DNA of 33,810 bases from an uncultured Oscillospiraceae bacterium (GTDB lineage Bacteria > Bacillota > Clostridia > Oscillospirales > Oscillospiraceae): assembly GCA_947629955.1 (NCBI GenBank), contig CANRFT010000024.1, positions 1-33,810 of the forward strand, given 5' to 3'. This document shows positions 13,581 through 21,667 of the stretch, one piece after another. The notes under the pieces were generated by a model. It was not told where the DNA came from, did no database searches, and saw only the letters and a list, made by a program, of their open reading frames with translations. Position 1 is the stretch's first letter; the number at the start of each line of letters is the position of its first letter. The translations under genes and the position numbers were made by a program.

Positions 13581-14738
13581 TCAATATTTTAGGCGATTTT
13601 CGGTCCAATCAGAAATGACGTTTAAATAACAAAAAATCGCGTTTTTTGCGTCAAAAAGGCTCAAATTTGCGTAATTACCGCACTCGCGTGCACTGTTGCC
13701 CGGCATGGGTCCGTCGTAGTCCAGGGCCTCCCGGCAGGCGTTTTTGACAAGTTGTACCACATCGGCGTCATTCAAGATTTTGGAATTTGAGAGGAGGTAA
13801 AAACCCGTCTGACAACCCATTGGACCGAAGTAAACGATCCCGTCACTTTTTGGGCCGTTTCGCAAGATAGTGGCCAGCAGATGCTCAACGGAGTGCATTT
13901 CGGAATTAGTGAGCAAATCGCCGGTATTTGGCCGTTTGAACCGCAAATCATAGGTGGAAACGTCCCCATCTCGGCGGGAGAGGTACAGGCCGGGCAGGAG
14001 GGTGGTGTGGTCGACTTCGAAACTTTTTATGGTTTTTGAGAGGAGATTCAACTCCTCTTTTTTGCCTCGGAGGGCCCGCGCGGCGGCCAAAACGACCCGA
14101 TTGAGGGCCTCCATGGCGGATGCGAAGTTGAAGAACTCCTCGCTGTTTTTTTCGCTGGTGAGCCGGTCGGAGACGGTCTTCAGCGCGGTAAAGTTGACTT
14201 TGCTGCGCAGGCACACCTGGGCGACGGCGCCGCCCTCCATCTCGCAAAGCGTGGGGTCAAAGGTGGATTTGATCCAGTCTGCGCGGCTGCCGGGGGTCAT
14301 GAAGACGTCCCCCGTGGCGACGGTCCCGGTAATAAATGGGACGTCCAAACTCCGCAAAATGTTCTGGATCTTCTCGAAATCCGAGGTTTTGAACTGGATT
14401 TGGTTGACGGTAGAGACGAACCCCACGGGGTCGCCCATAGGGGAGGTATCCACGTCGTGTTGGACGAAGGACTCCACCGCGACGACGGTGCCGATGGGCA
14501 GATCGAGGAAGCTTCCGGCGACGCCGGCGTTGACGATCCAGTCTGGGTGGTAGAGGTCGATGAAACGTTGTGCGCTCATGGCGGCATTCACCTTGCCGAC
14601 GCCGCCGGCGTAGGCGAGGATGCCGGGCTCGATCTGATAGATTTGCATGCCGGAGCGGTCGTCCAGCATACGGCCGCCGCAGGATTTGAGCAGGCTGTCG
14701 ATCTCGCCCTCCATGGCGTAGGCCAGTCCGATAAGCAT
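13581..14738 (-). CDS. Fused 5'-methylthioadenosine/SAH nucleosidase and S-ribosylhomocysteine lyase (Pfs-LuxS)
   Basis: A 385-residue protein that joins two consecutive enzymes of S-adenosylhomocysteine recycling. Residues 1-~228 match MTA/SAH nucleosidase: IGLAYAMEGE with Glu12, the AGGVGKVNAA and NAGVAGS loops, EMEGGAVAQVC and the catalytic Asp at 191 in TVSDRL. Residues ~235-385 match LuxS: FEVDHTTLLPGLYLSRRD, zinc ligands H282 and H286 in MHSVEH (with Glu285), catalytic Cys309 in GPMGCQTGF and the third ligand Cys353 in ARECGNYANL. All key residues are kept, so both halves should be active: SAH to SRH plus adenine, then SRH to homocysteine plus DPD, the AI-2 precursor. The two genes are normally separate. 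The 3' half is visibly less GC-rich than its neighbours. It lies 56 bases after bioY and may share its promoter. Confidence 0.93.
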   Translation of the reverse strand: MLIGLAYAMEGEIDSLLKSCGGRMLDDRSGMQIYQIEPGILAYAGGVGKVNAAMSAQRFIDLYHPDWIVNAGVAGSFLDLPIGTVVAVESFVQHDVDTSPMGDPVGFVSTVNQIQFKTSDFEKIQNILRSLDVPFITGTVATGDVFMTPGSRADWIKSTFDPTLCEMEGGAVAQVCLRSKVNFTALKTVSDRLTSEKNSEEFFNFASAMEALNRVVLAAARALRGKKEELNLLSKTIKSFEVDHTTLLPGLYLSRRDGDVSTYDLRFKRPNTGDLLTNSEMHSVEHLLATILRNGPKSDGIVYFGPMGCQTGFYLLSNSKILNDADVVQLVKNACREALDYDGPMPGNSARECGNYANLSLFDAKNAIFCYLNVISDWTENRLKY

Positions 14739-14794
14739 AGAGAACGCCTCCTAAAAATGATGAAAAGTAGAGAGATCGCCGGGGAAACGCGTTG

Positions 14795-15367
14795 TCATGG
14801 GATGAAATGTGCCTGGCGGAGCCTTCGCCTCACCGGCGCGCCGATGGAGACGGCGGCGGCCATTTTGACCAGGTCAAAGGGCACGAACGGGGCGACGCAG
14901 ACGGCCAAAGCGGTGTGCAAAGGATTACCGCTGAGGGCGCAGAACCAGGCGGTCCCCAGGGAGTAGAGGGCGGCGGTGCCCAGGATCATCCCGCCCAGAC
15001 GGATGGCGGCGGATGCAACCGGGGAGCGGCCCTGGGCGGCCAGGGCGCACCATCCCGCGATGATGGCCATAGGGAGATAGCCCACGAGGTAGCCGCCGGT
15101 GGGGCCGAACAGGGGCCCTGCGCCACCCTGATACCCTGAAAACACCGGGAGACCGGCCAATCCCAGCAGCAGGTAGGCGGCAACGGAGGCGGCGCCCCAC
15201 TTCCAGCCCAGCAGCTCCACGGACAGGTAGATGAGCAGCGTTGCCAGGGTCACCGGCACCGGCCCCACGGGGATGGCGAAGGGGGCCAGGACGCACAGGA
15301 GCGCCGTCATCACGGCGCAGGCCGCCAGGGGATAGACACGGCCTCTCGTTTGTTCAGACGTAGACAT
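14795..15367 (-). CDS. bioY: BioY biotin transporter substrate-binding subunit
   Basis: A 190-residue membrane protein of the BioY family, the S-component of ECF-type biotin transporters. Visible marks are VPVTLATLLIYLSVELLG, the GLAGLPVFSGYQGGAGPLFGPTGGYLVGYL segment (the GP.GG-L motif of BioY) and five to six hydrophobic helices. The genes for the energising EcfAA'T module are not in the window, so a shared module is assumed. The ATG follows AGGAGG by about seven bases. No BirA-type operator (TTGTAAACC...GGTTAACAA type) is seen near the promoter. Confidence 0.93.
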   Translation of the reverse strand: MSTSEQTRGRVYPLAACAVMTALLCVLAPFAIPVGPVPVTLATLLIYLSVELLGWKWGAASVAAYLLLGLAGLPVFSGYQGGAGPLFGPTGGYLVGYLPMAIIAGWCALAAQGRSPVASAAIRLGGMILGTAALYSLGTAWFCALSGNPLHTALAVCVAPFVPFDLVKMAAAVSIGAPVRRRLRQAHFIP

Positions 15368-15404
15368 TTGGGAAACCTCCTGACAGGATGGATTTGACAG
15401 CCTT

Positions 15405-15434
15405 AGTATACAACCGGGGGGGACAAAAAGTCAA
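15405..15434 (-). promoter_or_regulatory. Promoter of bioY (and probably pfs-luxS)
   Basis: On the minus strand TTGACT (15434-15429), an 18-base spacer with a run of C, and TATACT (15410-15405). The start is about 35 bases upstream of the bioY ATG. It is back to back with the rightward promoter at 15450-15478. Confidence 0.75.
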
Positions 15435-15449
15435 TCGGCGGCCTGACCA

Positions 15450-15478
15450 TTGCGTTTTATCGCGGGATGTGGTATCAT
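15450..15478 (+). promoter_or_regulatory. Promoter of the ATP-grasp gene
   Basis: TTGCGT (15450-15455), 17-base spacer, TATCAT (15473-15478). It is divergent from, and almost touches, the bioY promoter, so the two transcription units may compete for polymerase. Confidence 0.6.
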
Positions 15479-15535
15479 ATCCAAAATGTACGAAAGTGTC
15501 CGGAGAACTTCTTGCCGGGCGGAAAGGTGACGTTT

Positions 15536-16567
15536 ATGGGAAGGCTGAAATACCTGGTCCAGAGGCTGATGGATATGAATTACAGGGCCATGCTGGATAA
15601 GATCAACTCCATCCACCAAAAGACGGGGAAGGGGAGGCTGGCCATCTTCTGGGACATGAAGGACTGCGCGGTGAAGTACGGCGCGGGCTACATGGACTAC
15701 GATCTGTTCGAGATGTACGATCTCACGCCGGAGCAGCGGGATACCTATCTGACCCGGGGCCGCAACAACGAGCTGGTAAAAAAGTATAACGATCCCGCCC
15801 ACATGGATGACTTCGGCGACAAGATCAAGTTCAACAGCAAGTTCGGCCCCTTCCTCCGCCGGGAGTGGCTTCCCGTCACCGGGGAGAACCGGGAGGAGGT
15901 GCTCTCCTTTGTGGAGCGGCACCCCACCTTTATGGCCAAGCCCGCCAAGGGCAGCTGCGGCTGGGGCATCGAGAAGCTGAACGTCTCCGATTTTGAGAGC
16001 ACGGACGCCCTCTACGCCCACCTGCTGGAGAAGGCCCCGCTGCTGGAGCTGGAGCAGGTCATCGTCCAGCATCCCGCGGTGTCGGCCATCTATCCCGGCG
16101 CCATCAACACCGTGCGGATGGTGACCATCCGGGGCAGGAGCGGGAAGGTCTATCTGGTCACCGCCATGTTCCGCATCGGCAACGGCAAGTTCGTGGACAA
16201 CTTCAACTCCGGCGGCATGGTGGCCCCTATGGACCCGGAGACGGGCACCGTCATCGACCGGGCGCTGGACAAGAAGAAGAACCTGTACGTCGATCACCCT
16301 GCCACCGGCACCCCCATCAAGGGCTTCATGTTCCCCGACTGGGAGAAAGCCCGGAAGCTGGTGGAGGAGGCCGCCCAGGTGGTGCCCGAGCTGGGCTACG
16401 TGGGCTGGGACGTGTGCTTTACCCCCGACGGTCCCTGCATCGTGGAGGGCAACCAGTTCCCCGGCCATGACATCTACCAGCTGCCCGTCCATACCCCGGA
16501 CAAGATCGGCATCATGCCCCGGTTCCGGGCCATCGAGGAGGCGGAGCGGAAGCTGGCCGGCGGATGA
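15536..16567 (+). CDS. Sugar-transfer associated ATP-grasp family protein
   Basis: A 343-residue cytoplasmic protein of the ATP-grasp fold, similar to the 'sugar-transfer associated' group found in capsule and exopolysaccharide loci. The ATP-binding strands appear in FMAKPAKGSCGWGIEKLNV, the PGAINTVRMVTIRG and MFRIGNGKFVDNFNSGGM segments follow, and the metal-binding end is in GYVGWDVCFTPDGPCIVEGN. A carboxylate-amine or -thiol ligase activity is expected from the fold, but the substrate is unknown. I take ATG 15536, preceded by GGAAAGG; an upstream in-frame start at 15467 falls inside the promoter region and is rejected. The gene stands alone and ends at a clear terminator. Confidence 0.85.
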   Translation: MGRLKYLVQRLMDMNYRAMLDKINSIHQKTGKGRLAIFWDMKDCAVKYGAGYMDYDLFEMYDLTPEQRDTYLTRGRNNELVKKYNDPAHMDDFGDKIKFNSKFGPFLRREWLPVTGENREEVLSFVERHPTFMAKPAKGSCGWGIEKLNVSDFESTDALYAHLLEKAPLLELEQVIVQHPAVSAIYPGAINTVRMVTIRGRSGKVYLVTAMFRIGNGKFVDNFNSGGMVAPMDPETGTVIDRALDKKKNLYVDHPATGTPIKGFMFPDWEKARKLVEEAAQVVPELGYVGWDVCFTPDGPCIVEGNQFPGHDIYQLPVHTPDKIGIMPRFRAIEEAERKLAGG

Positions 16568-16579
16568 ACTGAAAGTGGG

Positions 16580-16615
16580 ATATCTCCCATCCCGGTCGGG
16601 GTGGGAGATATTTTT
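16580..16615 (+). terminator. Terminator of the ATP-grasp gene
   Basis: ATATCTCCCATCCC (16580-16593) pairs with GGGGTGGGAGATAT (16598-16611) across GGTC, followed by TTTT. It isolates the sigma factor operon that follows. Confidence 0.88.
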
Positions 16616-16658
16616 GCGCTTTTTGAAACCATTTCGCCCCATTCGGTGTTATATAAAG

Positions 16659-16672
16659 TGAAACGCGTTTCA
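16659..16672. promoter_or_regulatory. Perfect palindrome upstream of the sigma factor gene
   Basis: TGAAACGCGTTTCA is an exact 14-base palindrome 24 bases before the sigma gene's ATG, just after an AT-rich stretch (TATATAAAG, 16650-16658). GAAAC is the usual -35 word of ECF sigma factors, so the site may be an autoregulatory promoter element or an operator. Confidence 0.5.
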
Positions 16673-16695
16673 GACTGAGCGAGCGAGGTGACATC

Positions 16696-17237
16696 ATGGA
16701 CGAGACCGCGCTGGCCGCCGCCCTCCGCCGGGGGGAGACGGCGGCTTTGGAGGGCTGATCGGGCGCTATACCCCCTGCGTCACGGCAGTGCTGGCCCGGG
16801 TCCTGCCCCAGCGGCGGGAGGACTGGGAGGAACTGGCCGCCGACGTGTTTCTGGCCGCCTGGGACCACCGGGACCGGCTGGAGCCGGGGCACATTCGGGG
16901 CTGGCTGTGCCGGGCGGCCCGGAACCGGGCCTTCAACCTGCTGCGGGCGGACCGGGCGGCGCTGCCACTGGAGGACGATATCCTGATTTTAGACGAAGGC
17001 GGCCCCCAGCGGGCGCTGGAGGAGCGGGAGCTGGCGGACCTGCTCCGCCGGGCTCTGGACACTCTGGGAGAGCGGCCCCGGGAGCTGTTCGTGCGGCACT
17101 ACTACTACGGCCAGACGGTGGCGGAGGCCGCCGGGGAGATGGACCTGAACCTGTCCACCGCTAAGACCTGGCTGCGGCGGGGCAGGGAGGTCCTGAAGGA
17201 CTATCTGACCAGGGAGGGATACTTCTATGGAGAATAA
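16696..17237 (+). CDS. ECF-type RNA polymerase sigma factor with an apparent one-base frameshift
   Basis: The protein has a sigma region 2 (LIGRYTPCVTAVLARVLP ... WEELAADVFLAAWDH ... IRGWLCRAARNRAFNLL) and a region 4 helix-turn-helix (ALDTLGERPRELFVRHYYYG ... GEMDLNLSTAKTWL), as in small ECF sigma factors. The natural start, ATG 16696 behind GAGGTG, gives MDETALAAALRRGETAALEG and then hits TGA at 16756-16758. The homologous continuation LIGRYTP is in another frame, as if one base were lost in the GGG run at 16752-16754. If this is real, only a shortened form from GTG 16788 (149 residues) could be made. If it is a sequencing error, the full protein has about 180 residues. The gene overlaps the following anti-sigma-like gene by 11 bases. 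Confidence 0.82.
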
Positions 17238-18039
17238 GATTTCCAAACTGATGGATCACTACACCGATGACGAATTTACCCCCGCCGGAGAGGCCGGTGT
17301 GGACCCGGAAGCGGTGCGGGAAAAAGTGCTGGCACGGCTGGATGCCAGGAGCCAGGCCGGGAAGACGCAGAAGAAACCGGCGAAGCGAAGGGTGTTCACC
17401 CTGACGCGGGCGGCGGCTGTGGCCGCGGCGCTGGCCCTGTGCCTTGCCAGCATGACCGTGGGGGCCCTGGCCTTCTCCACCGAACGCATCGTAGAGAAAG
17501 AGGTCCCTGTGGAGGTCCCCGTGGAGCCCGAGGCCATCGACATGGACGCCATCGGCATCTCCCTGATCCTGCCGGACGAGTGGAAGGACAAATACACCGT
17601 CGTCCGCGACGACTGGACCGGGGGCTATACTGTCTATTTGACGTCTCTTTACGAGTACTGCATCGCCCGGGAGGACTATACCGAGGAAATCGGGCCCTGG
17701 ATGGGCCGCCTGTTCTCCGTGTCCTGGGCGGCCGACGGCGAAAACTGGTGGCATGACATCTGCTCTTACGAGCTGGCACACACCGAGGGCGGCACCTATG
17801 TGATGGTCCTTCCCAGCGACGTACAGAATCCCTATGTCGTTGACCCGGAAAACATTGACGCCGACCCGTCGTTCGATGCCAATGATATCAAATTTCTCCA
17901 GCAGGAATACCCCGGCGCCACACTCGAGGAATTGATTGCCATGGACAGGGACTATTTCACCCTGGCCCGCTCCATCAGGGACATCCGGCTGGTGCTGAAC
18001 GGCGTCGTGGCCGACGCACTGGGCAGCACGAACGGGTAA
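17227..18039 (+). CDS. Membrane protein, probable anti-sigma factor partner
   Basis: A 270-residue protein with a short cytoplasmic N-terminal region (residues 1-60, helical), one membrane segment at about 62-84 (RAAAVAAALALCLASMTVGA) and an extracytoplasmic domain. This is the architecture of anti-sigma factors that hold an ECF sigma at the membrane. Its ATG lies inside the end of the sigma gene (11-base overlap), which implies coupled synthesis in matched amounts. No zinc-binding HxxxCxxC motif is visible, so it is not a ZAS-type anti-sigma. The outer domain (WTGGYTVYLTSLYEYC ... GGTYVMVLPSDVQNP) has no family I can name. The role is inferred from position and topology. Confidence 0.78.
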   Translation: MENKISKLMDHYTDDEFTPAGEAGVDPEAVREKVLARLDARSQAGKTQKKPAKRRVFTLTRAAAVAAALALCLASMTVGALAFSTERIVEKEVPVEVPVEPEAIDMDAIGISLILPDEWKDKYTVVRDDWTGGYTVYLTSLYEYCIAREDYTEEIGPWMGRLFSVSWAADGENWWHDICSYELAHTEGGTYVMVLPSDVQNPYVVDPENIDADPSFDANDIKFLQQEYPGATLEELIAMDRDYFTLARSIRDIRLVLNGVVADALGSTNG

Positions 18040-18062
18040 CAGATCCGCTCCCATCGCAGAAA

Positions 18063-18091
18063 GAGCCCGGCGCTCGATGCGCCGGGCTCTG
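18063..18091. terminator. Terminator-like hairpin between convergent genes
   Basis: AGAGCCCGGCGC (18063-18074) and GCGCCGGGCTCT (18080-18091) form a perfect 12-bp stem with a five-base loop. No long T-run follows on either strand. It separates the anti-sigma-like gene from the ABC permease gene. Confidence 0.7.
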
Positions 18092-18097
18092 TTGCGT

Positions 18098-21000
18098 CTA
18101 TTCCACGGTTTTCAGGCTCTCCACCATGTCCACTTTCTTCAGCTTGAAGTGGGCGGCGATGTTCACGATCACCGAGAACACCACCGTGAGGGCGGCGGCC
18201 AGGATGTAGGCATAGGGGGGCGCGGTGCGGCCGAACATGACGATCTCCACCTCCACGGTGCGGACCATCCAGGCGTGGAAGAACCGGCCCAGCACCAGCC
18301 CCAGGATGATGCCGAACAGGGTGAGGAAGATGTTCTCCCGGTAGACGTAGGCGGTGGTCTCCATGTCGTAGAAGCCCAGCACTTTCAGGGTGGCCAGCTC
18401 CCGGGTGCGCTCGGTGATGTTGATGTTGGTCAGGTTGTAGAGCACCACGAAGGCCAGGGCCGCCGCCGACAGGATGATGATGACCACCGCGTAGTCGATG
18501 GCCTCCATGCTGTTGGTGAAGGTGTCCCGCAGGGTGGCGATGTAGGAGTAGGACTCCACCGCGTCCATGGCCATGAGGGCGGCGGACACCGCGTCGGACT
18601 GCTCCGACCCGGCGGAGTCCACATACCGCAGGAACAGGGAGTTCTCCTCCGGGGCCTCGCCGAACAGCTCCTCGTAGAACCCGTCGGACAGGTAGAGGCT
18701 GTGGCGGACGTACTGCTCCACGATGTCCACCACCTCCGCCGTCACCCGCTCGTCGCCCTTTTCCAGGGTGACGGTGTCTCCCACCGACACGTCCAGCAGC
18801 TCGGACAGCTTTTCCGAGATGAGCACGCCCCGCTCCGGCACGGAGACGGCCTGGCCGTCCAGCCGGTGGCGGAGGGTGACGAACCGGGCGAACCGCTCCC
18901 CATCCCCCACGGCGGACAGGGAGGCGGAGTAGGCGGGCCCGCCGGAGGAGGCCTCCACCGTGGTCTGGCTGGTGACCTCGTAGTCCTCCACGTCGGGGGC
19001 CCCGTCCAGATACCGCTCCACCGCCGCCAGATCCTCCGGCGGGGCGTCGGGATCCAGGCCCACGGTGGCGTCGTACAGGGAGATCTCGTCGAACTGCTTG
19101 TTCAGAATGGAGAAGATGGACTCGTGGAGGCCGAAGCCGGTGACGATGAGGGCGGTGCACCCGCCGATGCCGATGACCGTCATCCAGAACCGCCGCTGAT
19201 AGCGGAACAGGTTCCGCATAGTCACCTTCCAGGTGAAGGACAGCCGGCTCCAGATGGGCTTGACGTACTCCAGGAACACCCGCTTGCCCGCCTTGGGGGC
19301 CTTGGGCCGCATGAGGTTGGCGGGGGTGTCCACCAGGGTGGAGAGGCAGGCCCACAGGGCCGCGCCGGTGGTACACAGCACCGCGGCCAGCACGGCCAGG
19401 GCGTACATCCCCGCCTGGTTCTTGAACTGGAGGGGCGGGATGTTGTACATGATGTTGAAGGCGTTGGCGATGACCCAGGGGAACAGGGTGGCGCCGATGG
19501 CCAGGCCCAGCAGCCCGCCGATGAGGCTGGCGGCGAAGGCGTAGCCGATGTATTTTTTGGAGATGGCCAGCCGGGAGAAGCCCATGGCCTTCAGCGCGCC
19601 GATCTGGGTGCGCTGCTCCTCCACCATGCGTGTCATGGTGGTCAGGCAGGCCAAGGCGGCCACTAAAAAGAAGATGATGGGGAAGATGGTGGCCAGATTG
19701 CCCACCCGCTCCGCGTCCTGGGCATAGCCCTCGAAGCCCATATTGGTGTTCCGGCCCAGCACATACCATTCGCAGTCCTTCACGTCGGCCAGCTCGGCCC
19801 GGGCGTCGTCCAGCTTCTCCTGGGCGTCGGCGATCTTCTCGTCCGCCTCGGCCTTTCCGTCCTCGTACTCCTTCAGGCCGTCGGCGTACTCCCGCTCGCC
19901 GTCCTCCAGCTCCGCCCGAGCGTCGTCCAGCTCCTTCTGTCCGTCGGCCCTGGCCTTGTCCAGCTCGGCCACGCCGCTGTTATAGTCCGCCCAGCCGTCG
20001 TCGATCTCCTTCTGCCCGTCGTCGATCTCCGTCTGGGCGCTCTGGAGCTGGGCCAGGGCGTCGTTGAGCTGGGCCTTGGCGGCGTCCAGTTCGGCCTTGC
20101 CCTCGTCCAAAGTGGCCCGCGTGGCGTCCAGCTGGGCTTTGGCCTCGTCTAACTGCGCTTTCGTCTCGTCCAGCGTGGCCTTGGCGGCATCCAGCTGCTC
20201 CTTCATCGGGGCGAGCTGGGCGTAGGCGGCGTCCAGCTGCTCCCTTGTGGAGGCGAGCTGCTCCCGGGCGGCGTCCAGCTGGGCCTGGGCGGCGTCCAGC
20301 TGAGCTTTCTGCTCTGCGGCGGCGGCCACGGCCTGATCGTAGTAGGGGGTGCCCTCGTAGGGCTCCAGCGCCGCCCAGTACTGGGCGTAGCCCGCGTCCA
20401 CCTGGGCCTGCTGGGCATCCAGCTGGGCGGAGGCCTCGTTATACTGGGCCAGCCCCGCCTGGTACTGATCCCAACCGGGCTGGAACTGAGCCAGCCCCGC
20501 CTCATATTCCGCGAGCCCCGCCTCGTACTGGGCCAGGCCGTCCTCATACAGGGCTTTCCCGTCCTCGTACTGGGCCAGCCCGTCCTGATATGCCGCCAGG
20601 TTGTCCTGATAGAGGGTCAATCCGTCGTTATACTCGCGCACGCCGGAGGCGTACTGCTGTCTGGCGTCAGCCAGGGCCCTTTCGGCGTCCCTCAGCTGCC
20701 GGCGGGCGTCGTCCAGTTCCTTCTGGGCGTCGGCGATCTCCCGGTCATAGGTCTCCTTGCCGTCCTCGTACTCCACCCAGCCGTCGTCCAGCTCTTTGCG
20801 GGCGTCATCCAGCTCCTGCCTGGCGTCGGAAAGCTCCTGGTCCGCGTCGGCCTTGGCGTCATCCAGCTCCGCCTGGGCATCGTCGATCTCAGTCTGTGCG
20901 TCCCCAATGACGGAGTCGGTGCGGAGGGCGGCCCGTTCGTCCGCGAAGTCCTCCAGCCCGTCCAGAAAGGCGTCCAGCCGGTCGTCGTACTCGTCCGAGT

Positions 21001-21667
21001 AGCTGTCCATGGCGGCAAAGCCGTCCAGGGTGAAGTAGGCGGCGGTGTAGTAATCGTAGTGGAAGTTCTCGCCGGGGATGTACATAAAGCCGTCCACCGA
21101 GCCCCGCCCCAGAGAGGAGGTGCCCCGGTCGGTGCCCACGTACAGGGGGCTGGTCACCACGCCCACCACGGTGAAGGAGGTGTTCTCCAGGTCGTCCTCA
21201 TTGTCCGGCTCCATGGTCAGCTGGATGGTGTCGCCCACCTCCAGCCCCAGTTCGGTCAGCAGCAGGGACTCGGCCACGCACTCGTCCGCCTTTTCGGGCA
21301 GGCGGCCCTCGGTGACCCGGGGCAGGTTCAGCTTTTGGGGCAGGGAGCCTACGTTGACGATGGCGTCCACCGCGGTGGCGTCCACAGTCCAGACTCCCTC
21401 CACGTCGGCCACGCCCTCCGTTCCGGACAGGGCCTCCAGGTCTTCGTCAGTGAGCCCCAGGGTGGACAGCACATAGGCGTCCATGAAGTGGGAGTCGTCG
21501 AAATAGTTGTCGGCGGTGTACTCCATGTCGGGCGCCGTGGCCCGCAGGCCGGCCAGAAAGGCCACGGCCAGCCCGGACAGCACCAGGATGGACAAAAACC
21601 GGCTGAAGGTGTTTTTGACCTCGCGGAGGGCGTCGGTGGTCAAACGGTTCTTTTTCCGCCTTACCAT
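18098..21667 (-). CDS. ABC transporter permease with FtsX domains and a long coiled-coil extracellular insert
   Basis: A 1189-residue permease. An N-terminal helix (residues ~20-45), a MacB-like periplasmic domain (to ~225), a coiled coil from ~225 to 625, then two FtsX-type membrane blocks (IFPIIFFLVAALACLTTMTRMVEEQ...IGALKAMGFS and a C-terminal copy with ITERTRELATLKVLGF). The coiled coil is made of near-exact seven-residue units, first of the type AQYEDGL, then QLDAAKA/TLDETKA, ending with DDARAELEDG. ATG 21667 overlaps the ATPase gene's end by seven bases; the longer upstream reading is a shadow of the ATPase gene. The complex probably exports or senses an unknown substrate, or performs a mechanical job at the envelope as FtsEX does. 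Substrate unknown. Confidence 0.9.
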   Translation of the reverse strand: MVRRKKNRLTTDALREVKNTFSRFLSILVLSGLAVAFLAGLRATAPDMEYTADNYFDDSHFMDAYVLSTLGLTDEDLEALSGTEGVADVEGVWTVDATAVDAIVNVGSLPQKLNLPRVTEGRLPEKADECVAESLLLTELGLEVGDTIQLTMEPDNEDDLENTSFTVVGVVTSPLYVGTDRGTSSLGRGSVDGFMYIPGENFHYDYYTAAYFTLDGFAAMDSYSDEYDDRLDAFLDGLEDFADERAALRTDSVIGDAQTEIDDAQAELDDAKADADQELSDARQELDDARKELDDGWVEYEDGKETYDREIADAQKELDDARRQLRDAERALADARQQYASGVREYNDGLTLYQDNLAAYQDGLAQYEDGKALYEDGLAQYEAGLAEYEAGLAQFQPGWDQYQAGLAQYNEASAQLDAQQAQVDAGYAQYWAALEPYEGTPYYDQAVAAAAEQKAQLDAAQAQLDAAREQLASTREQLDAAYAQLAPMKEQLDAAKATLDETKAQLDEAKAQLDATRATLDEGKAELDAAKAQLNDALAQLQSAQTEIDDGQKEIDDGWADYNSGVAELDKARADGQKELDDARAELEDGEREYADGLKEYEDGKAEADEKIADAQEKLDDARAELADVKDCEWYVLGRNTNMGFEGYAQDAERVGNLATIFPIIFFLVAALACLTTMTRMVEEQRTQIGALKAMGFSRLAISKKYIGYAFAASLIGGLLGLAIGATLFPWVIANAFNIMYNIPPLQFKNQAGMYALAVLAAVLCTTGAALWACLSTLVDTPANLMRPKAPKAGKRVFLEYVKPIWSRLSFTWKVTMRNLFRYQRRFWMTVIGIGGCTALIVTGFGLHESIFSILNKQFDEISLYDATVGLDPDAPPEDLAAVERYLDGAPDVEDYEVTSQTTVEASSGGPAYSASLSAVGDGERFARFVTLRHRLDGQAVSVPERGVLISEKLSELLDVSVGDTVTLEKGDERVTAEVVDIVEQYVRHSLYLSDGFYEELFGEAPEENSLFLRYVDSAGSEQSDAVSAALMAMDAVESYSYIATLRDTFTNSMEAIDYAVVIIILSAAALAFVVLYNLTNINITERTRELATLKVLGFYDMETTAYVYRENIFLTLFGIILGLVLGRFFHAWMVRTVEVEIVMFGRTAPPYAYILAAALTVVFSVIVNIAAHFKLKKVDMVESLKTVE

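Noticed and set aside
15368-15434. A BirA operator at the bioY promoter
   Set aside because: No inverted TTGTNAAC-type half sites are present.
18077-19769. Long alternative frames over the ABC permease gene on both strands
   Set aside because: Low-complexity shadows; the permease frame has membrane helices and FtsX motifs.
19980-20680. Regular short repeats that could suggest a repeat array
   Set aside because: The period is 21 bases (seven codons) in frame with the permease gene and encodes coiled-coil heptads; there are no spacers as in CRISPR.
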